This document shows, piece after piece, positions 34,831 to 46,807 of a stretch of DNA of 64,000 nt. This stretch comes from Adenanthera pavonina (lineage: Eukaryota > Streptophyta > Magnoliopsida > Fabales > Fabaceae): assembly GCA_026686845.1 (NCBI GenBank), contig JAIVEN010000010.1:25394001-25458000 (forward strand). The letters run 5' to 3'. The translations under genes and the position numbers were made by a program. The notes under the pieces were generated by a model, which saw nothing but the letters and a program-made list of their open reading frames with translations, was not told where the DNA came from and searched no databases. Each line of letters starts with the position of its first letter. The stretch's first letter is position 1.

Positions 34831-36655
34831 TTTTGTGTTTAAATTAAAAGAATCATATTTTATCTATTTATTTCTTCTAAACTTGTCTCAAAATTATTTT
34901 ATTCTTAAATAATTTTATTTGCTGTTATGAGGAGAGAAAGAGAAATAATGTTTATTTTGCCAAAGTTGTAAAAGTAGAAGCGTATTTTACATTGCAGAAT
35001 GTCATTTGTTATTATTTTCAATATAATATACCTTAAATTTTAATTTCAATCAATTAAATTTTTTTTGTAAATAATTAAGCTCTAAAATATTTTTATCAAA
35101 TAAATTATTTTAATTTATGGAAATTAATTAAATTAATTTTCAAAACTAATTAGTCAGGCTAAATTATTTTACACTAGATATCCCTCCTTCCCCAATTTCA
35201 CACTTCCCTCCACAATTTTTTGCCTCGTTCTTTACCGCCCCAAACCCTTTTCTTTGCCGCCCCAAACCCTTTTGTTTGTGTTGCTTTCTCCCTCTAGCTT
35301 ACTTGTTAAATTGTTCCTTCACCCACAATGTCGAAGCTCGATCTCAAGGTAGAAGAAAGGTGTCAATGGAGCTCCTCCCCATTTTCTTCAAGCTCAGCCG
35401 CAAGTTCAATTTTTCCTTTGGTTGTTGGGTTATTCAGGTTTGTCCTCTAATCCTTCTCCTCCATTATTGCAATCCCTAATCGAGTTTGTTGGCATTTTCC
35501 CCTCTGAATCCTTTCTCTCATTCTTCTGCATCTATAGTTTTCTCGCTCCTCCACTCAAGTTGGTGTTCTGAAGATATTGAGCTCTCTTGCTCTGCTTTTT
35601 TCACTTAACTCGTGGCTTGCTTCTTGTATTGTGGGTGGCCAACTGTTCTGCTCAACTCGTGCAAATTCTCACAAGGTAAAATTTTTTCCTTGCTTCTACC
35701 CATTTTTGGCCCACTTCTTGTACTCGGTTTTTGGCATCTTGCTTTCTTGAAATTTGTTGTGCGAAGACTATTTCTCCAAAAATCATGAGGCTGCAGGTTT
35801 TCTGACCAAAAGAAATTGAAAATTAAAGGAGGAGTGCATGTGGATGGCAAGTACTCATCCTCCACTAATGACGTAAGTGCCAGCTATATGAAATGATGTT
35901 TCTTTGTTTATGTTCTACCATTATTTGAATAAATATAATTGCAACTAAGCTTGAGAAGAACTTGTGTAAGGGCTTTTTTTTTCATAAGTGAAAATTTTCA
36001 TCAATAATTGGTTGGGCTTTTATTTGATCATCTATTTGACAAATATTTTTATTTGTCCTTTGACTTAATAGTTTTTATGATCCATATTTCTTTCAAAGTT
36101 CTTAATGATATTATTTGTATTGGAGAAATTTTTAGATTCTTCCATTCTTGAATTTTCCAAAGTTTCCTCAGTTTCCTTCTTTAATTCCTACTTCCATTAC
36201 GTACTTGCTAGTTGCAACGTTCCTCCAATAATTATTGAAATAGTTATGCTCGTCAAAAGTAATCACATTGAGTTGGTTATGATTGTTTTAGTTTACAGTT
36301 TAATTGATAGGGAAAGAAAAACATGGTCCCACATGATTGTTGCATTTGTGTTTGTTTGAAACTCAAATGGGTGACTGAGGTATGAGCCCCATGGACTAAA
36401 CCCGTACCAAATAATTAAATGCCCAATAAGATCAATGAGATTATGAAGGCTTATACCACAAATGAGCCCATTCTGCCTTTTGTTGGCCAACCAGCCCATT
36501 TTAGTCATCATTTTAAAATTGGACAAACTTAATATATGTGTGTATATATATATATATATAAAGTTGCTCACAAAAGAAATATATAAATATATAAATATAA
36601 GTTATCTTAAATTTCTGTAATTGATATGATATTAACATTAATTAATATATTGTAG

Positions 36656-37395
36656 TAATCATTGCATGTTTTGGGTGTTATGCCCAGAGCGGTGCACCGC
36701 CTACTGGTTTGATTCTTATAGAGACAAGGAAGATGACTCCCAGAAAAAGAAGACAAATAACTCCAATAAAAAGGATGGAAAAGTGCCCAAAGTAAGAATG
36801 GTGGAAAAGCACCTAAAGAAAAGAAGGATGGAAAAGCCCCCAAAGATTTTCGTGATGTAGTTCATCTGTAAGTTTTAAATTGTGTAGAACTTTGGTTTGT
36901 GATTACATGTAACATATCAAATAAATTTTAGTCTATAATTTACTTTCTTCCATGTATTTGATTATAGGGCTATGAAGACAAACCAAATAAGGGGTGGAAA
37001 ACACACACAAGAAGCCAAAAAAATAGAATGGAAATACCCAAATGTACGTATGTAGTTTTATCCTAACCTTAAAGGAGATTAATCCAAGTATTTTGATTTT
37101 GCTCATTTTCTTTGTTGATTTTTAGTCTCGCCGCCAGTCTAGGGGAACAGAATGTGGCTACTATGTTATGAGAGAAATGTCTGACATAATTACTGGTAAT
37201 ATTGTTGACTCATTGGATAAGGTAATTATATTATCTATAACTTAGTTTTTTGTCTCTTTATGACTTCTTACTATATGAGTTGTGTTGATATAAGTTTTAA
37301 ACTTGCAGTACTTCAATGATGACCGTCCCTATCTCCAGCAAGAAATTGACCACATTCGGAACATGTGGTCAGAATTTCTTTTTCGATTCATTTGA
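36656..37395 (+). pseudogene. Ulp1-like cysteine protease exons (C48 family) in CACTA element
   Basis: Four segments join at consensus splice sites. 36656-about 36873 carries HCMFWVLCPE and YWFDS and ends before GTAAGT. 36968-37043 ends in EWKYPN. 37126-37221 contains the QSRGTECGYYVM segment. 37309-37395 ends in WSEFLFRFI and TGA. The His (36660-36662), the Asp of FDS and the Cys (37153-37155) line up with the Ulp1/SENP catalytic triad. Such domains are common passengers in plant CACTA and MULE elements, where they resemble SUMO proteases. The usual HW after the catalytic His is HC. A frameshift lies in the lysine-rich stretch near 36795. No 5' exons were identified. Confidence 0.8.
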
Positions 37396-37599
37396 ATATA
37401 TTTTGTTATCTCGTAGATTAGTTTTGATTCATCAGGATAGTTTAGAACAATATGTTAGAAACTTATGTATATAGCTATTATGATGTAAAAAAGCTAGTAA
37501 CTTTCTTTGCTGTAAAAATTTCTTTGTTATTTTGCACATTTTGGCTGTAGATACAGGTTTGGGTATGGATAGTTACAAGGCATTAATATAAAAAAAAAA

Positions 37600-37990
37600 G
37601 GTTTCAATTTACGGCTCTTTTTGGAAAAACAGACGTGAAAGGGTTATTTTCTACTGCTGTTTTAGAAAACAGCCATAGAAAGTTGTACGTAGGCAAAGTT
37701 TTCAAAAAAAACAGCCATAGAAAAGGTGACCTTTCTATGGCTGTTAACCAAATAACAGCCGTAGAAAGTTGTACATAAGCAAAGCTTTCTACGGCTGTTT
37801 TTTAAAAAACAACCGTAAAAAGGTAACCTTTCTACGGCTGTTATTCAGATAACAGCCGTAGAAAGGTGACCTTTTCTACGGCTGTTTCCTAACAGACATA
37901 AAATGCTTTACTTTTTATGTCTATAACTTCTACGTCACTTCAAGAACATCCATAAAATGCCCAAAATAACAGACGTAAAAGGGTGTTTTA
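37600..37990 (+). repeat. Right subterminal repeats of the CACTA element
   Basis: At least four copies of TTTCTACGGCTGTT / AACAGCCGTAGAAAG lie in alternating orientation between 37640 and 37890, closely packed, followed by the TIR-proximal ACAGACGTAAAAGG copies. Confidence 0.8.
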
Positions 37991-39479
37991 CGTAGTAGTG
38001 TGTCCTGAACATTGTATCAAGCTAATCAGTACTGGAGGGACCAGGATCGAAGAAAGGGCAAAAGGGAACAAAACTTAAGAAAATAGGATATAAGCATGCC
38101 ACATCATAGCAAAAGACAGAGTTGCTGAGGCAAGAAAGACAAAGGGCATCAAAATTTTTAGGATAGAAAGGTCTCATACCGCCATGTAAGTCATAAAACT
38201 TTGACAAATTCAGACGTGGACCAATTGGCCGAGAAAGAAGAAAAAAAAGAGGAAGAAAATTTTCTCTTAGGGCTTCAGGGGCTCATTTTTCTGACCTAGA
38301 GAGCTTGGATTTAGTGTGGTAAGTGGCTCATCTTCTCTTCTTCTCTTTTTTCTTCAAAATTTTTGGTTAAAATTTGTGGGGGTATGATGATATTCAATTT
38401 GATTGATGTTTCTACCAATTAAATTAGTTGTGGATATGTTGTAGAGTTATGATTTGGTGTTCCTAAGGCTTGGGTATGTGTTTTCAAGGGATTGTGAATG
38501 GTTTGTGCTAAACCTTAATCTTAAATTAGTTGAGGAAGCTTGGAATATTAGATTTTTGTAATTTTGTTATGGTTTGGATAAGTGTTTGAGGCTCTTTGAT
38601 GTATGTTTATACAATTGGAACCATGGGTTTATCATCCTTAAGCTTGGTTGTTGAATTATGTGTAATTGGCATAAAGGTATATTGTGTTAATTGAAGATAT
38701 TATGGTATTGTAGTGTTCAAAAATTTGGTTTGGAAGTTATGGTATTCCAAGAAGTGGTTTGGAAGTTTTGCATTTAGTCGTGATACTCTGACAGCCTATC
38801 GACTCCCCTGTGTGCATGTTTGTGTGTGTGTGGACAATCTGAGGCAACTGGGCTATAAGGTTTGTGTGATGTTATTTCATATCTATATATATATGTTTGT
38901 TTCTTTCATATCATGATATGTCCCAAGGCATGGCTAGTGATGGAAATGGTAAACTTTCTCCTTGTCTTATATATGTGATTTATATGATTATATAATGATT
39001 TGTAGCATGTGATATACTAGCATCCCACCATTGAGATAATATGTTAGTATGATGATGATAATGATGAAAATATAAATGTGTACATAGAATATGACATCGT
39101 GGGAAACATCATCACTTTGGTATGCATAATAACATTGGTTGCTTTGGGTGATGATGTATATGATACCATGTGATATGTCGATCCACTCATGGAACACGTG
39201 AGGCCTCATGTCTAAGTAGTGAGGTTGATATATATATATTTGCCACTAAATCCTTTTCCTATGGCCAAGAGATCCAAGTGGTAATGAATTGGGGATGCAC
39301 CTTCTCTAAATCACCAACAATTCCAATGGTCTGGGGGAAGGAGAACCATAGTCCAATCATCAGTATGGCTTTTGGCTGGGTCATACTAGTGAGTGGAAAG
39401 CTTAGTGATGTACTAAAATCAGTCTTCAGTAGTTGTTGGAAGGGAATCACTAATTAGGTATTCCTTGTGATGGTGACTA

Positions 39480-41335
39480 TGTTGAAATAAGAGTTTTGAT
39501 GATTCCAAACCAACATTCAAGATCTTGGATTGAAGATATCAAAGGAGAGCAAAGCTGTTTCAAGTGAAGATTTTCTGAGTACTTGCTGTTAGATTTTTTG
39601 TAGGATCCTTTGTTTTTGTTATGACTGGGTAAAAGATTTTGATTTGAAGAAAAGTTTTCAAACTTTGATTTTATGTTAAAACTTCTAATATTTGAATAAC
39701 ACCCACAAACAGACGATGGTTGAAAAGTTTAAGCTAAACTGTCAAGTTGGAAATTCGAACTTTGCCTTTGGAAATTCGAATTTCGAGCTAAAACTGAACA
39801 AGTCTGAAGAGATGGCTCTCTGTCAGACGAATTTTGGTTGTTCAAAATTCGAATTTTCATCTAGTCTGAAAAGAGGCCTTTTGCTAACAGACGAACTTCA
39901 CACTTTCAAAATTCGAATTTCAAGTAAAATGAAGTTTGTAAAAACCAAAGAAATTCGTCTGAAACTATGATAAAGTGCATCTGAAATCAAAATGAAATTG
40001 AGTTTGATAAATGCTCACTGACAGATGAATTTTGAAGTTCCAACATTCGAATTTTCATATAAGTCTGAAAGATGCTTCTTTACAACAGACGAACTTTGAG
40101 TCTTCAAAATTCGAATTTCAAGCAAAACAAAACTTGAGAAAATGGAAAAAATTCGTCTGTAACAATGTTAAAGTTCAACTAAGATCAAGAGTGATTTAAG
40201 TTTCAAAACTGCTCTCTGACAGACGAACTTTGAACATTGAAATTCGAATTTCAGAAGCTAAGTTCTTGAGTCTATTGAAATGAAACATTGACATACGAAT
40301 GATAAGAACTTGCAACATTTGAATGATGAAATTAGTCTGAAAAGAGTTTCTCTGACAGACGAATTTCGCCCTTTCAAAATTCGAATTTCGAAGAAAGTAA
40401 TCTACTGTGTCCCTTTAAACGTTCAATGGACAGACGAATTTTGGGGATCCAAAATTCAAATTTCGAAGGCACTGTAGAAAATTGAAAACACTGTTCACAC
40501 TTAACCGAAAAACTTTCTTCTTGAAAATTCGTATGTCACATTGTGAAAATGTTTTGTAAGTTTCAAAATTCGAATTTCACTTCATGAACAGACGAACTTC
40601 GAGCTGTAATGTTGGAAGCTTTAATCTTCGGTTCCTTCGAAATTCGTCTGTTGGCCAACCAAAATTCGAATTTCAGTATGTCAGAAACATTAAATGCGGT
40701 TGGTAAACGGATAGTTTTTCAGAGTAACCGTTGAATAACTTCCCCAATGGATAGATTTAGTCTCTAACTGATATTTGAGACCTAAATCTATAAATACATC
40801 ATTTGAAGTTGTGGGTAACGAATCAAACTTGTATATACTGAATTTCTGCTGAATCTTCTTCTCAAAAGCTTTTACCCTCTTAACTTCTAAACTTGTACTT
40901 AAACTTTCATATCCACTCTTTACAAGAGAGTTATTTCATTGTAATCAATCTATTCTTCATCTGGGAGATAGATTTACTTGTGAGGGGTATTCACAAGGGG
41001 ATTGGGAAGCACATAGTGAAAGTGCTTGGAGAGTGTGAGAGAGCTCAGAAACAGAGCATACTCATGTAATGTGGCTTTAGCAAGAAGCCCACTGAAATTC
41101 TTGCTGTATAGTGGATAAATCTCAAGAAGTTTCTTGGGGACTGGATGTAGGTCAAGAGAATAGATCGAACCAGGATAAATCACTGAGTTCTCTTTTCTTT
41201 ATCTCTACCCTTCACCTTGCTCTGTTTTACGAATTGTTTTCATTATACTGTGATATCTTCACTAACTTCACTTTGTGCAGAAAAATCTCAGACTTCCAAT
41301 TCACCCCCCCTCTTGGGAAGTCAGCCTTGCTAACA
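39480..41335 (+). mobile_element. Sirevirus solo LTR, TSD GACTA
   Basis: This 1856-bp LTR starts TGTTGAAATAAG and ends CCTTGCTAACA. It is flanked by the perfect duplication GACTA (39475-39479 and 41336-41340). No internal sequence is present. Many TTCGAA and CAGACGAA motifs are intact, so it is younger than the LTRs at 1-17196. TATA box at 40789-40796. Confidence 0.95.
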
Positions 41336-42687
41336 GACTAGCCCATGGTTCTAGCCATGTATATCAAGGGACATTCATTTGCATTACATTTGCATCATAT
41401 CTCATTGTATATATGTATTGCTTGATTATGTTCAGTTGCAATATTTTCCTCAGTGATTGGGGCATTTGTCTCACCCCTCATGGGAAAAACATGTACACGA
41501 AAGGGACCTAGCTCTAGCAAAGAGTAGTAAAGACGAATAAGTCCCCTCAAGGACATATGGGATACCAGAGAACTCATGTTGGTATGTGTCACACATGTTA
41601 TATTTAGTATTGTGCCAAGTGTAGGACACTACTTGATGTCATATGTAATTGTTATGCACGTGTCTCTTATGGACTATTTGTATATTCTTGTCCCTCTTGA
41701 ATTACCTATGTGACTTGACCTTAATGTTGAATGAGACTACCATGGGTTTGGAGGTATATGTTGGGTCAATATGTGGTTGTATGTATGTTTGAGCTGGTTG
41801 TCTAAACCATCTTATTATTTTTGCAAGGATTGTTTTAGTGGTTGTTCTACTAAGTTAGGATTTGTGGCTCTTTGTTGTCATAATGAGTTTGTCCCCTAGG
41901 CAATGGGTGGCCTATGTGTGTTTTGATGAATGAGAATGATTATGTGTGTGATGATTAGAGACCCTGGATTGGGTCAGAATGTGTTTGTTTATATTATATG
42001 TTTCCCTATTAGTCTAAGGTCTTTTGTGGATGTCCATTTTGGTGTTATTGTGGTAAAATGGGTATGTAACCCATTTATGGTATTATGGTGCTAAGGAGGT
42101 CAAATTTGATAGGAATGGTTCCTTTAGGATGAGATTGCCCTAAACTCAGTCATCCTCGAAGTATTTGGGACCTGAGTCAAGTACTAGTTATGGTGTTAGT
42201 GGTATGGTTTGGCATTGGGAGGCCTAAGTGCCAAGTTTTGGTCCAAAACTAACCATTTGGTCTTAAACTTCCAAAATCTTCATACGGAGGTATTTTGAGG
42301 TGTGGCTAGCGTCTACAGTTAGAGTGGGAGTAGAGTGGCCTGTAGGATTTAGAATCAGGTCAATCAGAGCCCTAAGTTCGATTTTATGTGCATTAGAAGT
42401 TTGTTCAAGAAATCAGCAAATTGCTAATATCATATCAGCATTGGGTACTACGATGCCAATGTTCAGGCCACAACACCACATTTCTCTATTTCATCATCCT
42501 TCATGACCAGTGTTCTCCCAGCCACGACACCTTGCTTCCTCGCCATAGTGAGATGATTTATCTTCTAGTCTCTTTTCTCTATTTAATGCAGGTTTTGTAA
42601 GTTTGAAGTTTTGTTTATAGGTTGTTACACCATCTCTCAAGTCTTGGTTGATTTTCTATTGTTTTTGGCATTTCCCAAGGACACATA

Positions 42688-43504
42688 TGCCCCGTTTGAT
42701 ACATAGAATGAATTTTGATGGAATAAGAATGGGAATAGGTTTTAATATATATTTGGTATATCAAGAAAACTAATGGGAATAACAAAAACAATAGATAAAA
42801 ATTACAAAATGACTCAAATGCCCTTGAATTTAATAAAAAAAAAAGTCCCCTCTTTCCTTCTTTCTTCTTCCCTGCTCATCGGTACTATCACCACCATCAT
42901 CTTCCTCACCGACTAGCACTCATTGCTTCGTTACATCTCTCAACAACAACAATAGACACCAGTTTAAGAAAAAAAAGAGAAACAAATTGACATCTATTTT
43001 AGATATGGAAAATTTGTAGAAAATGAAAAAAATTTTAGATCTGGAACTGATTATCAATCGAAATCTAGATAAATTTGATTGTCAAAGTTGCCTCCTCCTT
43101 TCTTCTTCTCCATCTGCAATCGAAGCTCCTACAAGTGAAGGTGGCATTGACATTGCCAAGCCTCTTATCGCCAGAAATTCGTACACCTCTTCGAAGATGA
43201 AGGAAGGTACACCATCACTGTTGATATTGCCATTGTCACCAAGGAAGGCATGCCGTCGAAGATGGAGGGGTAGAAGGTAGCCTGAAAACAAAGGATTAAG
43301 TAGGGGTATTTTTTCTAAATAAAACTCATTCCCATGCTTAACTACTCATTCCCACCCCCTGACAAGTTTGCTCATTCCCATATACGTGGAAATCATCTAT
43401 TCCCAAGTATAAGATTTCTCACACACCAAACACATGGAATGGATCATTCACTTACACATTTCCATTCCCTCTCCCTCATTCCCTCCTACCAAACAAGCCT
43501 GTAT
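42688..43504. mobile_element. MITE-like element with imperfect TIRs
   Basis: The left end GCCCCGTTTGATAC and the right end (reversed) GGCTTGTTTGGTAGG are imperfect inverted repeats of a kind common in small plant DNA transposons. Both halves contain ATTCCCATTCC-type runs (42720-42770 and 43320-43480). No clear target duplication was seen, and the superfamily is not settled. No coding content was recognised inside. Confidence 0.5.
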
Positions 43505-45493
43505 AATGTCTACACTACATTCCAATAATGTAAAATCATCCTATATAAATTAATTAAAGTAATACAACAATTATCACCACATTTTTTTTTCTAAAGTATA
43601 CACATGAATTTATTCTACCGGACAATATATATATTCAACTTATAAAATGCACATAATATTTATATAAAATTCTAGGAAAATGTACTGAATAATATGCAAT
43701 TACAGGAGTTTTTACCCAGAATCCAAAATCATTTTAATTCGTAGTTAATTTTGAAATGAGTATATTTCATTTTATTTCACTGTGTCAATTAAAATTTCCG
43801 TCAATTTAAGTGAATCTGTGATGTTTTCTATTTACTTGCATCAATATAAAATATAAAATGTGAATACTTGCAATTTTATATTACTTGAATCCACTGAATA
43901 CTTGCATTTTACAGCGTTTATGCAAAAGTAACGGTGATGGAAGGTGTGAAACTCAAATGAACAAGTCAACTTCTCAACTCAACAATACCGTAATGTGTAC
44001 TCAATGTAGAACGCGTTATTTTGAAACTGCGAAGAAGGTTTACTCACTAATAGGTCGGTCAAGTTGACTTTTTTGTTTCAAGTGTATAGGTCGGTCAACG
44101 TGTCTTTTACTTTTCAAGTCACACTTCAAATAGTTGCGATTTCCTTTCATTCTTTTTTTTTTTTTTTATTTTATGTCATTTTTTAAATTTAGCTAAATAA
44201 CATTATAAATAACATATTGTTAACTCAGTGATTATTATGATATTATTGACTTTTTTTCTTATTTCAATAAAAGTATGAATGACCTTTTTTAATATATATA
44301 TTATGGGTGTTTAACCAATCCGATATGCCGGGCCCGATATACCGGGTTGGTCTCAGAGATCGGGTTGGGTTAGGTACCGAGTTGAGAATAGATCCGATCT
44401 CGCTTGGTCCTGATATGTATATATATAATTTTATATATTTCTTAAAAATTTATATAATATTTTTCTTAATACAGCATATGAAATAAATTAATTATATCAT
44501 TATTGTGAACATTTTTAATAATTTAATTTAAAATTTTAGATTGATTTCTTAATATTGTGTAAAAATAATGCATTATTATTAAATATTTATAATTTTAACA
44601 AATATTATTTTTTTATTATAAATTATTTTTTAAGAAAATATATTTTGGATAAATGTAATTATATTTTTGTTAATAAATAAAATTAACTTATTTTTTATTT
44701 TTAAATACTTTTTAAAATTGGGCCAACCCCAGTCTCATATGCTGAGTTGGCCAGGTCTCGCCTAACTTTGTAAAGACCGAGTATCAGGTTAACTATCAAT
44801 CTGGTCTTACTTAGTCTTTGTGTACCCCTAGCATATATAAACTATATTCTTTATAAATTTGACAACGTTTGGGTGATAATTTTACGAGGAATTTTCATGT
44901 AAAAAGAGGCCACTAGATTTTTTTATAAAAAAAATCGATTTTAGAGGTGGGTTCAATTTTGACGGCCGGCGGAAATATTGAATACTTAAATTTTTCAATG
45001 AACACTTTTTGTATTAAGTAATGATATTTACAGCAATAAATTTGCAATGGTCGTTCCAGCGATATGTCATCATCGTTGCCAAGTCATTTACCAATAGTAG
45101 GAAATCGCCTGAAGATGTATACCAATTTTTTTTTTAGAAATTACTATTATTTCAATTTTCATTACTTCCATATGTTGATTGAAGCCCTTTCTATTGATAA
45201 TATTTCTTTTAATGATTTTCCAAAAGCAAATTCACAAAAATATTACTGGATTTGCAGAGAACAAATAAAATAAAAAGATTTCTATATAACATTACATCAA
45301 AACAAATTTCATCTATGGAAAAAACATATAGAGATAACCTGTAAAAACATAATAGATAAAAGGATGTTTGTGTAGTATTAATTTCATGTCAGAAAGATTG
45401 CTTATAGAATTGCATCCTTAACTATATGATCAAGGAAGTATTATTTCATACTTATAGCACAATCAGTTATTAAATTCAATATATCAAAAGGTT
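43505..45493. other. AT-rich intergenic DNA with a MITE-like segment
   Basis: No gene is recognised. At 44304-44831 there is a segment beginning TGGGTGTTTAACC and ending GTGTACCCCTAGC, with internal CGGGTTGGTCTC and CGGGTTGGGTTAGG motifs. These resemble plant MITEs that start GGGGTGT(A/T)CA. Poly-T occurs at about 44152-44168. The remaining sequence gave nothing. Confidence 0.4.
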
Positions 45494-46589
45494 TCATCTA
45501 TAACACCCTACTATTAAACTCATTTCCCATAAATTAGACTCCTTTTAAGCCTGATTATACTTGATCCTAAGTTTGAATAATGAAAATCAGAATTTCCAAA
45601 ATTCTTTTGTTACTGCTCATATAGTAGTTTTCACTTTGCTGACTAAACTTTGAAAATTCATAATTAATTCTAGAAAAATCATTTCACAGTGATTCAAGTC
45701 TCTAAAAATAGATAAAAGTTTTTACACCTGGAAAAAAATATGAAATAGAGCATTCTCTAGACCAAGTTATACAGTTTATTTCTCAAATATTTACTATATA
45801 TTTAGTCATTTTCTCTTTCCCAGAATTTTGGTCTTATATTTAAAAATTCATATCTCACTCTACCATGAGCCAATTTATGCATGCCTTATGTCATTAGAAA
45901 TTCCTCTGAGTCTACTTTCTAGAAATATTTTCCTTGTACATTTATTAAACTTGTACAGGGCATAAATTAACTTAAATCATAAAGGGTCAGAATTCCACTT
46001 TTGCTGGAACAGTTTTGGGAAAACCTCCATATCTCCTATCATATAGCTCCAATTACCTTCAAATCAGTGGCATATGAAACTTAAACAAAGACCTTTCCAG
46101 AAATATAAACCACTGAATTTCTTGAGCTCTGCATGATTTATATCATCTTTTTAATTTTTCAGTACCTAACTTTTAATTTCCAGTTTTCCCAATTTTTCTC
46201 TATTCTAAACCCTAACTTTGAAAAATCACTATAATTCATACATTTATCCAATTTAAGTGTTCTTTAGCTCTATGAAAAGTTTGTTCTGTCTAGTTTAAGA
46301 GTATATATAACATTTATATAGGATACTCTATTTCGAAGAGAGTTCCTTTGCTTAAATCAATACTAGTCATCTTGTTCATAATTATGACATAACTCATATA
46401 CTAAACTTCATAAACCTCATGCATCAACATTTATTGTACCAAATCCACACATATCATCATAAGAGGACTTTAAGGAACATAATCATATATAATTACAGAA
46501 TTTTATCTCATACATACATGATACACATGTCTTCTCGCATTGAAACATATAATCAAACAAAGCATGCAAGACAAAAGTATTATCTGCAT

Positions 46590-46799
46590 TGTTTTCTTCC
46601 TACTTCTCAATCTAGCAGTCCCTTCACTACCTGTCATTTCTGTAACAAAAAGAGACTTATTTCCAGCTCTTGTGCTTTGAAGAAAAATGGACTTGGTAGG
46701 AAAGTTGAATGGGTTCCCAAAGTTGCATCTGCATCTAGAAAAAAATCTACTGACCAAAAAGGACCCAAGCAAATTTGGGTACCTAAAAGGAAAACATAA
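46590..46799 (+). pseudogene. gag: Gag C-terminal fragment (element C)
   Basis: Reading frame with a zinc-knuckle remnant at 46632-46673: C-x2-C, then Leu (CTT, 46656-46658) where His is expected, then the last Cys. A KKNGLGRKVEWVPK segment follows, parallel to the gag at 28848-30713, and it ends at TAA 46797-46799. Pol continues in another frame from about 46808 with no ATG, so the original join was either a frameshift or has been altered by mutation. Confidence 0.8.
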
Positions 46800-46807
46800 A
46801 CATTGTT

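Larger units (their letters stand above)
33264..38000 (+). mobile_element. CACTA transposon, TSD TGT
   Basis: The left end reads CACTACTACAAAATAAC and the right end is ...TTACGTAGTAGTG. The inverted ends match as CACTACTAC and are followed inward by ATGTCTGTTAT/ACGTCTGTTAT on both sides. The 3-bp duplication TGT is at 33261-33263 and 38001-38003, diagnostic for the superfamily. At 4737 bp it is too small for a full autonomous element, and no TNP2-type transposase could be read. It carries Ulp1-like protease exons (36656-37395) and large subterminal repeat blocks. Confidence 0.93.
33241..42629 (+). mobile_element. Gypsy-type solo LTR hosting two later insertions, TSD CCATC
   Basis: The pieces 33241-33263, 38004-39479 and 41341-42629 add up to about 2.8 kb. 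They align in order with the solo LTR at 9986-12331: start TTTAACAACCCCC (TG changed to TT), a GAGAGCTTGGATTTA segment near 38300, the GTGATTGGGGCATTTGTCTCACCCC segment near 41452, and the end GTTGTTACA at 42629. CCATC at 33236-33240 and 42630-42634 is a perfect 5-bp target duplication across the whole nest. Inside it are a CACTA transposon and a Sirevirus solo LTR, each with its own duplication. Confidence 0.85.

Noticed and set aside
42688..43504. Assigning the MITE-like element to hAT or PIF/Harbinger
   Set aside because: No 8-bp or TWA target duplication could be confirmed, so only an unclassified MITE is reported.
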